Under the pieces are notes generated by a model that was not told where the DNA came from, ran no database searches, and worked only from the letters and a program-made list of their open reading frames with translations. Below are positions 25,001-36,072 of a DNA stretch of 64,000 bases, one piece after another (positions within the stretch are counted from its first letter, which is position 1; each line of letters starts with the position of its first letter). The translations under genes and the position numbers were made by a program. The stretch is from Zonotrichia leucophrys gambelii (lineage: Eukaryota > Chordata > Aves > Passeriformes > Passerellidae). The stretch lies in contig NC_088170.1 in the NCBI RefSeq assembly GCF_028769735.1, positions 66,565,085 through 66,629,084 of the forward strand, in the 5' to 3' direction.

Positions 25001-26079
25001 AGACATTTTGAGTTTTGAGAAACTGTGCAGAAGGCACAAATCGCTGCCATCCTTAGAATATCTTTGTATATCCTAACCACAGGGAGTTCAATCCTGAATT
25101 ACTGCAAAAATATTATGCCAGGGACTCCCTGTGGGCCTCTAGTCCAAAAATAAGTATTGATGTAATGTGCACCTAAGAGATCACAAAAACAGGTGCTAGA
25201 GGTGTCTGGAGCAGTGGTGATTCTTAGAGATGCTCTGGAGTGTTGCACTATCTCTGTTTCCAGGTAGAAAGAGTGGGCTGCACAAAATAAAATAAGATTA
25301 ATCATTAGGCTAAATTATGCAGCAAGTTCTAAGCCTGTTGTAGACAGTATTGTGCAGCCCAGTGGAGTTTTATGTTAGTAAGAAGTGTGGACAGAGTCAA
25401 TGACTCCACATTGTAAGCAAATGCAGAAGGAATGGGGAGACAGAGTGCTCTGGTGAGCTGCTACACCAGTGAGGGAGGAAAACTCCCATTTCTGCTGCAG
25501 TGCAGCACTGCTAAGAGTTCTGGTATCTTTTAATTCTAGGCAGATGAAACTCATGGACATCACAGAAGACCACAGTTTTAAAGGAGACAGACAGTCTGCT
25601 GTCATCCTTGATGATCAGCTGGGAGAAACATTGTTTCCTCCTCAAAAACCAAACATTCACACATTTCTGGTCTAAGAAAGCTTATAGTGGACTTGCTCCG
25701 TTATTACTCTCATGTGCCATATCAGTTTAAAGATGAAGGGCAACCAGCACACAATCTAGAAGTGTAACACAGTGTACTAAATATTTCATCACCTTTAAAA
25801 ATAAAGAGATGAAAGAAAACCTGCATACCATAATTTTGGACTTAAATGAAAACCAATTCCTTAAGAGCTTTAAACATTCTTTGTTTTGCTTTATATCTTA
25901 AACTTTCTAACTCTGAGATGAAGGTGGGAATTGCATATCCAGGAAAAAGATCTACACACATTCCACAAATGGATTCAGTCCTTCCCTTTTCATTTAAGTG
26001 GGCAAGTGTTACCCTTAACATTAGAAAAGCCAGCAATTTCTACAGAAATTCAGCCAATCAGTACATTCCCCAGTCCAAG
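19076..26079. other. Unique non-coding sequence, no gene seen
   Basis: No recognisable exon or transposon. It includes the longest open frame of the window (22031-22579, 182 codons, plus strand) in a locally less AT-rich patch, which matches no family I recognise. Positions 24010-24290 are G+C-richer with an 85-codon frame, also unrecognised. Two small adjacent hairpins lie at 20041-20079. Confidence 0.6.
20041..20079. repeat. Two adjacent 7-bp-stem hairpins
   Basis: tgcttcc pairs with ggaagca around ttgga (20041-20059), and one base later tctgatt pairs with aatcaga around five T residues (20061-20079). No associated gene was seen, so the function is unknown and the pair may be chance. Confidence 0.75.
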
Positions 26080-26095
26080 AAAAAAAAAAAAAAAA
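26080..26095. repeat. Poly(A) run, 16 A
   Basis: An uninterrupted run of 16 A. The upstream sequence is not a recognisable processed transcript, so this is listed as simple sequence rather than a retrocopy tail. Confidence 0.9.
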
Positions 26096-28435
26096 GGAAA
26101 TATTGATGAACTTAAAGTGGTTTTTTTCCTAGTTAAAGGCTGCACATGTTCAGATCTTTAATATCTGCATTTCCCAAAAGGACTCATTTTCTCTGGACTG
26201 CCAGATTTTGGTTCTATGTTGTGCCATCTAAAACATGCAGAGCACAGCACTGTGTATATTCCATAACTGGGTTTTCCAGGCAATCAGGTGCAGTTTTGGC
26301 TTATATTCTCCCAGTTTTAAATGAGTTTGCTTAACCAAACAGTACTGATGTGTCTAACTGCTGGAAACATAAGCTCAGATCCCAATCCCACTTGACCAAG
26401 TAAGAAACAGGTTAAACTGGCATCCTTGCCATGGACCAGACAGTGATAAAAATTAGTCTCAGGATTTCTGCTCATTCTAAACTCTGCCAGACATAGCTGT
26501 CTATTGAAATACATATCCAAGAAAGTAAATTAAATAGAGTGACCTGCTTCCAAGCTGCTGTGCAATGCCTATCCTAAATTGCACCTCTATCTCAATTTTG
26601 CCCACTCCTGACTCTCACACTAAATCCTGGAGAGCAGATGAGTTGGTCTCCTTCCCTGCCCAAATACTGCAGCTCAGAACACAAGCTGACAGTCTTCCAT
26701 GCATGAAAAATATTAAACTTTTTAGCTCAGGAGATGATATATGGAGCTTCTCAGAGGCAGTCAGAACTGGCTCTGGGGCTGCTACCGGGAAGATGATGGA
26801 ACCTTGACAAAACCATAGAAACCAAACCCATTAAATGTGGGATGCCATGAATCCCAGACTCCTTCTCTTCCTTCTGCAATGCAAGGTAGGACAGGGGAGT
26901 ATAAAGTCAGCACCTAACACATGGTACACCTGCACACAAAACCCTTTAAACCTTTAAAAAGCCAAGTGTCTACAGGCAAAAGCCACTTGGAATTACAATA
27001 ATGAAGACTGAGGACACATTCTCCCAGCATCACTTCTGCCAAGAACTTACTGAGATTACAAAGTTGTTGGAAAGAAATTTATGGAGGATTTGCTTTTTGG
27101 AGTCATCTTGAATTAATAAATAATAGGTACCTTTCTGAGATAGCTGTTTTAGAGCTGCATACAGCTGGATGAAAACTAGCACTACGGTTCAATTTATTTA
27201 CCATTAGTTTCTTTCTCTCTCTCTTTCCCTCTTTAAAGTCTAACACACAATTTCAGAATACTGTGAAAGTCTCCTTAATTTGCTTCTGTATTGTGTAAAG
27301 CAGATGTCCTGCCTTTGCAAACTGATTAGTAAGTGGTTTATATTATTCCAGTGGTTGTTATCATTATTGCAGAAATGTTGAGCGAGGCTGCTGTCTGCTG
27401 CTTTTAAAAACATCTAGAATGACAGACTGCCTCTTTCAGAAGTGATACAGGTGTACAAAGCCACACTTTTCTGGAGAAAACAGACAAAATAAAACTCTAT
27501 TAAGCAGCCCATCATGTTTCAGATAGAGGGGTATCTTCAGGATCACAATATATAGAGTATAAAGCCAGCACAGGTTCTGGACCATGACTCAGTACCTGGG
27601 GGTTACTCCAGGCCTTTGTACACGATGAGAAATTTGGTCGTTGACAAATCCTTTTCCTGGCAAAAAATCTCAGATGTATTATCCCAGTAGCACCTAAAAC
27701 ACTTGAGGAACCCTTCTGTAGCGCCCACTCTTCTTCCATCCCCTGTGAAAGGCCCTCCATGGATGAACATTTAAGGCAGCTACAACTGTCCACAAAGTCC
27801 AGCTGGGGCTGGTCTTGTCAGGAGTTGCACAGGCAGCTTAACATTCAAATTAATTGTTTTTGTTGGAGAGGGTGAAACAAAGTCTGGATCTCTTATATAT
27901 TTGTTCATCAAGAGAACCTGAAATTGATTGAGCTCCCTGAATACTACTGCAGTAGAAATTAATACTAATTAGAGCTTTAAAAGGTTAGATATGTTAAATC
28001 TGCTTCTACGTGTCCTGACAGTCTGAAAAGCAAAAAGAAAGGTGGGCATTTAGTTGATTCTGAAGATTTACATCACCACTGGCTCATCCCATAGAAACCA
28101 AGAAGCTCTTCCTGTTGCATGTCCAAACATAGAGTGCAATAGGGGTGGCTACAAATAACTTATATGCTGCAAGAACCAAATGTTACTACTGCAATCATTG
28201 CAAAATACAGCTATGTGGTTTCTGCTTCTTCAGGATGTGACAAAAAAAATTCTAACTTGCTCACTTTGGGTCCAATGTTGTACAAATCTCAAAACAAGGG
28301 CATTTCATTTGGGTTTTTTTGGTTTAACTTCACACAAATGGTTCTTAAAGCAGGAGGAACTGACCTCTTCTCTTTTGTCAGCATTCAAATTTCCTGACTG
28401 CATTGTTAAACAGAGAGAGCCTGTGTCAGCACACA
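26096..28435. other. Unique non-coding sequence, no gene seen
   Basis: Chance-length frames only, including 93 codons on the minus strand at 27512-27793. A pure pyrimidine tract of CT units lies at about 27208-27236. No transposon or RNA gene was recognised. Confidence 0.65.
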
Positions 28436-29080
28436 TTCACAGGGTAATTTTGGTTGGAAGGGACATCTTGAGGTCACCTGGTCAAGCCACCCTCAGAGCA
28501 GGGCCAACTACATCAGGTTGCTCAGGGCTGAGCAGATATTTCAGAATCAACAAGGACAGTCCCTCTGGGTTCCTGTTAAGGTGTTTGACCACACCATGGT
28601 GAAATTTTTTTCTTTTATCAACATTTGCCTTTCCATGCTAACACCTTGTGCTTGTGGCCTCCTGACCTAGGTACTCTATGCACCTCTGTGAAAAGAAAGT
28701 GTCTTGCTCTGTTGTATTTGTAACCTGTCAGTAAGCAGTTCAGAAGACCTTTAGGACTTCCCTTTCCCCTTCTCTGCCAGGATAAGGCAGCTCTTTGAGC
28801 CACTCCTGCTCCATCATGTATTCCAGATCCCTAATTATCTTGATGTCCCTCCACCAAATTCCCCACCAGTGGGCCTTGTACCCTGTCTTGTCCTGGGGGG
28901 CTCAAAACTGGGCACAGTGTATAGATGTGGACTCAGGAATCAAATGGAGAAACAATCTCTTTTCCTGAGACATTGCCTACCCTTTTAGGACACCTTAATA
29001 TTGTCCTTCTGTGCTGCAAGGGTGCAAAACTCCTGTGCCACTTTCTGTCCAGTCAGACTTCCCCCAAGGCTTTTCTTGCA
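28436..29080 (-). mobile_element. CR1 LINE fragment, older copy, minus strand
   Basis: The plus strand starts with ttttggttggaagggac, the reverse complement of a CR1 3' end. It continues through antisense CR1 landmarks in order: gttgctcagggctgagcag near 28520, ggggggctcaaaactgggca near 28895 (a hallmark of the CR1 coding 3' region read in antisense), and ttctgtgctgcaagggtgca and ttcccccaaggcttttcttg near 29005-29075. Many small differences from the consensus I remember suggest an old copy. The 5' end is truncated near 29080. No intact reading frame remains. Confidence 0.85.
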
Positions 29081-29216
29081 AGGAAGATGATATTTAAGTC
29101 CCATGGAAGGACATATATCCACAAAAAGTTAGACAGCTTGCAGTCATTGTTAGAATCAAAATAAACCCATAAGCGCAATACCTAATGCCTGTATGATGAG
29201 GTCAAGGGCAGATGAT

Positions 29217-29373
29217 CAGAGAATCATTTAGGTTGGAAGGGACCTTTAAAAATCACCTTGTTTCAACATCTCTGCCATGGACAGCTTCCACTAGACCAGG
29301 CTGCTCAGAACTCCATCCAACCTGGCCCTGGACACTTCCAGAGAATGGGTTGTCAACAATTTGTTTGGGCAAC
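29217..29373 (-). mobile_element. Short CR1 LINE 3' fragment, minus strand
   Basis: Begins with agagaatcatttaggttgga and gaagggacctttaaaaatca, then agaccaggctgctcag and ccaacctggccctggacact, and ends in a diverged equivalent of the CR1 'gggcaacctg' word near 29368. It is a second insertion in the same orientation, about 135 bp from the preceding CR1 fragment. It starts again at the 3' terminus, so it cannot be the continuation of that copy. Confidence 0.9.
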
Positions 29374-31554
29374 AAGATGCCAAACCAAAATAAAGTGTGG
29401 CAACTTGTACACAGCTCTAGATAATTAAATATTAGAAAATTTGGATACATTTTTCCACCAAATACACACAAAAGATACAATTCAATTAGCCTCTAATTTG
29501 ACCCAGAAACACACAGACTACTATTGCAAAGTCACTTTAGGACAATAACATCAAGACAAATTATTATTCTCAAGACAAAGCAGAAGACACTCTCTATCCC
29601 TTACTCAGAAGTGAATCAAAGGCTCAGATTCTGACACACTCTCCATCTCTGCACATTTTCAAAGTACACACACAGAGCCAAACTTGGATTTTAAAATGAG
29701 TCACTCAGAACCAGCAGTTCACAGAATTTTCATCTTGAAGCCTCTCAGAAGTATCTTTAAAAAAAAGAAAAAGCATTTTATAAAATACTTCAACAGAATT
29801 TTTATCTTATGGCTCCAAGAAAGCATTAGGAGGTAAAAATCTCAATTTTTCTACCACTACAAATGTCCTCCCCATTTTAAAGACAAATAAGATTTCCAGT
29901 TACATACAAACCCAAGAAAAACTCTAGCTGCTAAATCAAATTTCTGATATATAAGAAAATAATCTTCAAAATGTATCAGAGAAAGCCAAATGAATGCAGT
30001 TCTGTTTGCAGAGGACTAGAAAAATTCAAGAGCACTGTTGTTTACCTCAGATTACCAATTTCCTTTAGAAAACCAGTTTCTCAGTGAGGGTGCAAACTTG
30101 TCCATCTAATGAGGTAGATTCAATAATGGTAAATATATATTTTCAAACATCCCTTGATCAATTAAAATTTTGGTGGTTTTTGAGGGTTTTTTTTTTGTAC
30201 TTTGATGCGTGTTACAAAATTATACCCACGAACCATTTTTGCTTTTCCCATCTTTTAGCAGCTAACTTGACTTAAGTTGCAGGACTGACACTGAAATCTG
30301 CCTCCTAATATCTTCCTAATCTAACCTGTTCCAAGATCAGCCCCTCTGCAGATGCATGTACACATGTGCCTATATGTGGTATAAAATACACTCAAGCAAC
30401 CACTTCCATAAAGAGCATACACCTTCTTGGCTGACAAAATTCTGACTCTTTTCATTTCGGACTAGGAGCAAGAAGCTTTTCTCTAGACATTCTTCTACTT
30501 GTAAACAACATACCTTTAATTAAAAAAAAGTCCTGAAATTTAAAGGCTACTATAAAAAATGTCAACATTTTCACTACCCTTTTGTTTCAAATGCACAAGT
30601 AGCCAGCCCAGACATTTCAGTGCAGCCATTAAATCCAAATGCCTTTTGAGGCAGAATTCTATGAATGCACTCTGGCTTATAAAAAATGTATTAGATGATA
30701 GCTCTGAAAAAGGCTCTGAGGCGTAACATGGTCTATCATGTTGTGCATGCATGAGTTAGCTTTTACAAGATCAGAACCAGAAGCGAAGATGAATGCTATT
30801 CATTGTAAGCCCAAAGCTTTGGAAGTTCAGTATCGCAGCGCTCGGGGCTGAGTACTAGAGCTATTCAAAAAAAAAGGACATTCTTTAAAGAATAGTCCAG
30901 CTTTTAAATGTTTGGCACATGTGCCCACCCTCGTTTCTTGGTGGCGTGGAGCTGGGGCTGCAGCAGAGCAGGCAGAAGGCCACTGCCTGCTGACCACTTC
31001 TCCCTGCTCCCCACAGCCCCACTGAGCTGAATTTGATATGAGAAGGTCAGCAGTGTTCTTGTTAGTAGGTTTTAGAAAGTCAAATATCACTTGACAGAAG
31101 AAAAGCAATGACTTCACACTGGGTGTAAAGAGGAACAATTCTGGCAAGGACTCATCCACTTACTGTCAAAGAAAATTACATACAATTTACTATTTTGACA
31201 TTCTGGAGTGTGTTCGACACATTATTAGGATTTGGAGGTCTTAAAGAGAAGCAATTCAAATGAGCATTAAACTAAATGGATTTTCTCTGATGAAATAATG
31301 ATAAATAATAATACAGATGACTTTGGTTGTTTGCAAAATAGCTTGTTCATAGTCAGCTGCCCACATGTTTTGAAAATATCCCAAAGCTCAGGACAAACCT
31401 TTTTGCAGTTGCTGGATGCTTTAAAGAGCTAACAATGAGTTATTATTCTTATTACTCAAACATCTATTATGTGACAGCATACCTGGATAAAATTGCACAG
31501 AACCCTGAGAAACTACACATTTCAAAAATTATCTTTGCATTTTGCTGCTGACTC
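29374..31554. other. Unique non-coding sequence, no gene seen
   Basis: AT-rich except for a G+C-richer patch at about 30900-31030. A 110-codon frame on the minus strand (30827-31159) covers that patch and has no recognisable domain. No repeat family was identified. Confidence 0.6.
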
Positions 31555-31990
31555 CAAGTAGCAGAGGACTGCAGCTGACGAAATCCTCATCGTGGCGATG
31601 TCCCCACAAATGTCCCCTCCTCAGACGTCTCCTCTGTGTTTTCCCTTGTGAGCCAATCGCTCCTCTTTGCCACCAAGCTGATGTGTCAGCTGTGACTTTC
31701 TCTGAGTAATGGGATCAGCTAATGTTCGGCACACGGAGAAATTCCATATCATTCTCCTCTCTAAAAATACCGCCGGCTGCCGCTAGAGCTACTCAGCAGT
31801 GATGAATAGCTGAAGGGACAAGCAGGTCTCTAAATTTGCTTCATATCTGACAGCCCTTCATCAGATATGGGTAATGGATCCTACTTACTCCAGACTACTG
31901 CATACTGCAAGGCACTTTCCCACCGCGAGAATACATACACACGGTATGGGCTTCCTAATGATCGCGATTTTTTCCTTCCCCATTAAGTCA
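31555..31990. promoter_or_regulatory. Candidate conserved enhancer-like block with retained CpGs
   Basis: I count about 15 CpGs in 435 bp (for example ctgacgaaatcctcatcgtgg, aataccgccggctgccgct and tgatcgcgattt), far above the surrounding DNA. Motifs visible include ccaat near 31653, a tgtcagctgtga E-box/TGTCA cluster near 31684, ctaaaaata resembling a MEF2 site near 31761, and several TAAT cores. A 9-bp hairpin sits at 31842-31869. There is no long open frame. Known vertebrate conserved enhancers often look like this, but conservation was not tested. Confidence 0.4.
31842..31869. repeat. 9-bp-stem hairpin
   Basis: catatctga pairs perfectly with tcagatatg around a ten-base loop. The loop's cccttca can also pair with tgaaggg at 31811-31817, so alternative folds exist. 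I do not recognise a known microRNA. Confidence 0.8.
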
Positions 31991-33245
31991 AGCTGATTAC
32001 ACATTAAAAAGCTGTTAGTAAATTTTGAAACGTTACTAATTCAGGCAAAAAAAAAAATAGGGCATATTTGGTCTTCAAATGCACCTCCACGCCTCTATCA
32101 GAGAAGGTCTCAATTGACTTCTAGGGATTTGCCTCGAGTGTTGCAAGTGAGCACATCTTATAAATGCACACAGCTAATTATCTTCAATGACTTGAGCAGA
32201 TTCACTCACTTAATACATGGGTATGTCTTTCCTGGGTATACAGCATTACAGAATTTTATTTCCTGAAGGTCATTTGATGACTTTATGTGATTTTTTTTGT
32301 GTTTGTGTGTGTGCATTTTTAATAAGGTCCCATTTCTGAATAAGGAAAAAGAGCATTCAGCGAGACAAAGCATATTTACTGCATATCTAGGGATCTCCAG
32401 ATTGGCAATTATATCATAATTGTTTTTAAATTCTAAAAAAGGGGGTGGAGTGGGGAGGTAAGAGATAATTAAGTCACATGAACAGGACCCAAATTGCATT
32501 TGCTCTCATTTTTGTTGTGAACAATATCAGTTTAATTGAATCATCTGTAATTCTTCTTACTTATTTTTTTTTTTCAGCCTGCAGGAATGCACACAAGACA
32601 TTATGAGAGGCTGGCTGGAAACCGTCTTGAGAGCAGAGATTGCAAGTATCCATCGGATTTTCAAGAAATCAGCAGACAAGATATGTCCACATGAGTGTGT
32701 GTGTGTGTGAGCACTCAAATGTACCAGGGAGGGAGAGGGATGGAGAGGAGGGATGGCCTCTGGCAAATTGGTGTCTGTCAGCTAGCAAACCTTGATTTCA
32801 CTATTAATGTCATGGTTCACCACACAAAAGCTTTCAGCAAGCATCAGCTGTGCTACACACACTCATATATATATTTTTGTGTATATGTACACACTGGCTG
32901 GCCTGTCATATTCAATGCATCACTGAAACAATGGAATAGGCAGAGTCTCTCCTAACTTGATTAGCAAAGCATTTTTTGGTAATAATTGATTTGATTAACA
33001 TGAGTTTCTGTGTTTTTAATGAAGAGAAAATAGTCATGATTTAAATGGCTTTGGTTAATGGAAGAGACCCTCACTGATCTCAGATCAAATCATGTTGTCT
33101 GCTGTCAACACTAGAACTACAGAAAAAGATAAGGAAATAATAATAGCACCTAATCCATAATCTTTCTAGTGCAAAATGAAGGATTCCAGCATATGTGGAA
33201 GCTTCACGAACTTAAATGCCATCCTTAAAAAACTGCTTTCTGAAT
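31991..33245. other. Unique non-coding sequence with GT repeats
   Basis: No gene was seen. A T/GT-rich patch lies at about 32290-32315 and a short (GT)8-type run at about 32693-32709. The 32575-32690 stretch is more balanced in composition and might be conserved, but nothing specific supports this. Confidence 0.6.
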
Positions 33246-34240
33246 AAGGGCGGAGCAACCTATGTAATCTACCTGGAGCTGTGCAAAGCATTTGACACTG
33301 TCCCACACAACTTCCTTGTCTCTAAACTGGATTAGATGGATGGGCCACTCAGTGGATAAGGAATGGGCTGGATGCTTGCACTCAGAGCTGCAGTCAATAC
33401 CTCAACATCTGAACGGGGACCAGTGAGGAGTGGAGTTTCTCAGGTGTCAGAATTGTGACAAACATTCTTGTTTGGCGACACAGACACTGGATTGATGCAG
33501 CCTCAGCAACACAGAGCTCTGTGGTGGGACATGCTGGAGGGAAGGGAGACCATCCAGAGGGACCTGGACATGTTGGCCCAGGCAAACCTCATGAAGTTCA
33601 ACAAGGCCAAGTGCAAGGTCCTGCACGTGAGTCAGGGCAGTCCCAATCCCAAGCACAGGCTGGGAAGAGAATGCCCTGGGGAGAAGATGTGGGGGTGTTG
33701 GTGTATGAAAAGCTCAACATGACCTGTCAATGTGCACTCAAAGCCAAATGTGTCCTGGGCTGCACTGTAAGGACAAGGACCTGCTGGAGCAAGTCAAGAG
33801 GAGGCCACAAAGATGCTCAGAGGGCTGGAGCACTTCTCCAGTGAGAAAGGCTGAGAGAGTTTGGGTTCTTCAGACTGGAGAAGAGAAGGCTCTGGGGAGA
33901 CCTTAAAGAACCTTCCAGTACTTAAAGGGAGCCCACAGTAACGCTAGAGAGAGACTTCTGATAAAGGCTTCTAGCAATAGAACAAGGTATAATGGCTTTA
34001 AATTGAATGAAGAAGGATGGATTGGACATCTGAAGGAAATTCTTTACTGTGAGGGTGGTGAGAAACTGGAATATATTGCTCAGACAACCTCTGGGTGCCC
34101 TATCCCTGGGGATGTTCAAGGCCAGGTTGGATGGGGCTTGAATCAACCTCGTCTAGTGGAAGGTGTCCCTTTATGGTTGAAATTAGAGCATATTTAAGGT
34201 AAGCATATTTCTTTTAACCCAAACCATTCTATGACACTCT
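33246..34240 (+). mobile_element. CR1 LINE, decayed reverse-transcriptase end plus 3' UTR, plus strand
   Basis: This is the longest transposon in the window. From 33261 one frame reads YVIYLELCKAFDTVPHN, the CR1 reverse-transcriptase segment carrying the DTVPH signature, before a stop at 33333-33335. The same frame resumes at about 33540-33700 with the ORF2 C-terminal words QRDLDML, NLMKFNKAKCKVLHV and NPKHRLG. The segment around 33430-33520, where the catalytic FADD region should lie, is shortened. Later landmarks are ggagaagagaaggctctggg near 33877, ttctttactgtgagggtgg near 34039 and ttcaaggccaggttggatgg near 34113. The element ends at aacccaaaccattctatga near 34235. It is 5'-truncated and clearly inactive. 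Confidence 0.95.
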
Positions 34241-36000
34241 AACAGACAGCCATGCATAATTCACCTTTTACAGAGTAACCTGACCAAGGTAATAACCTAG
34301 GTCTGAGGCAAAGAAGTGAAATTAATCTGGGTCTGCCAAGTCTCTTAATAGCCCTGTAACTACCAAACACTCTGTCCCTGTATCTTTTCATTACAACTCA
34401 TTTAAAGCACAAGTTTTCAGCATTGGGCTGTGGCATTCTTGGTTCCCCAGGCAGTAAGCAGCAACCTAGTGAAATCTTAAAAATAAAAAGTGCATTTTTC
34501 TCCTTTCCCTTGAAGAGCACTAAAGATTATGGGAGTATTTTTACTTCCCTATCGAAAACACTTTTATGAAAATTTCTCTAGCCATTAGATAGGTTTGTTT
34601 CTTATTTAGTTATAAAATATGAGGGTGGATTTTGCTCTCCTTTACACCAAAATGAATTTATAATAATGCAAAGGAGAAGAGGAAATCGCTACCAGCTCTG
34701 CCAGCTTCACTGTCGAGGTAGGTTAACATTGTTTCTGGCAGTCCTAGAGAAGTGTGCAGAGCCAAACTCCACACCATAAATAGCTCCTGTGACAAAGGCG
34801 CTTTGTAAGTGACACCTTTAATGATCTGGCTATTTATAGGTTTCAAACCAGGACAAATGATGGATTCCTTGGCAGCCCGTTATCCTTACCCTTGCTAAGT
34901 GTATGGAGAGGGATGAGGAGAAGGTCTAAGCAGATTTTTTCACCTTTAGTCTCTGCTATCAGCTACTGAGCAAGGACTACCTGCTGAGTGAACTGATGGT
35001 GAGCAGGATGACATGCAAAGCCTCAGAGCCTGCCAGGAGCACTGACATGGGTACCAAGGTGCACTTGGAAAACAAGAGATCCTGGAATGGGTTTTCAGTG
35101 GTGTTAAGCACACAGAGCCCAAGCTAGATCCAACATGCTCAGCTCCCTATCAGCCATCCTGAAGATGCAGTCAAGTATCAGAAGTGTTCAACATAAACAA
35201 TCCCAACAAAATCAATTGAGTCTGCTGTATGTCAAATGACCTGCAACACTAGGTTGCTCATTTAGGTGTCTAAATGCAAACCAAAAAATGACAGGCTCTT
35301 TTGAAGTCAAGTCCTTTGAGTGTCATTCTCCAAACCTTAAAGAAATGATTTGACATCTCTTTAGTTGCAACAGGGGAGCTTGAGATGCAAGGAATAAACT
35401 CATAAATGCTTCTATGCTCTGAACACCTTGAGGGCTGATTTGTACAGATACTCCAGCCTATCAAACCCCAATGTAAAACTGCTGCCAGAAGATATTCCTC
35501 AGCTTTCTACACTAGGAACTTTCCAGTTGTTTCATTAGGCTGGTCACAGACTAGAAAAACCTCAAAGAACATCACTGTAAACATTCCTGAACAAACCTGT
35601 AGGATGGACAAACCTGGTTGTTGCAGAAGAAATACTGGAGTGAGTAGTAGTTAGGGAACAGCTGCAGAACGGGGCATTAAGTCAGCTCCACTGCAGTCAG
35701 AATGAACAAAGGCTTTTTGCTACACTCTAATACACACACATAATATGACTCGCTTTATTAGTCTTTAGAAATCAGACCCTTCTAGTATGAGGCAGTGTTG
35801 CTCGGTAAGCAACATGGACAAGAGCCCAACAGTCAAACAAGCACACTTGTATATACTCCAGTAATTTGCCATTTTACTTAGCTTAATGAATTTTACAGTG
35901 CCTAGGAGAATAGAAATGATGGGTTATGAACTCAACCCATGATATATCCTCAGATAGCACTTGTAAAGGCAGACATGGAGCACTCTGTGCTTTCCTGTGC
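34241..36000. other. Unique non-coding sequence, no gene seen
   Basis: Only short frames without recognisable domains. A 7-bp-stem hairpin (tgttgct / agcaaca) is at 35796-35814. No transposon was recognised. Confidence 0.65.
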
Positions 36001-36010
36001 TTAGGGACGT

Positions 36011-36072
36011 GCATAAATATGTGTATATATACACACAAACACATGTATGTTACATATGTATGTATGTCCATA
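36011..36072. repeat. Mixed TA/CA/TATG simple repeat
   Basis: Alternating purine-pyrimidine sequence (tgtgtatatatacacacaaa, then acatatgtatgtatgtcca). It is degenerate microsatellite DNA and the edges are approximate. Confidence 0.85.

Noticed and set aside
26080..26095. Poly(A) as the tail of a processed pseudogene
   Set aside because: Upstream sequence has no recognisable transcript and no target-site duplication was seen. The same applies to 43205-43256 and 56517-56563.
33455..33844. 129-codon open frame on the plus strand, and minus-strand frames at 33394-33656
   Set aside because: They are alternative and antisense frames of the CR1 reverse-transcriptase region. The real decayed frame is the one carrying NKAKCKVLHV.
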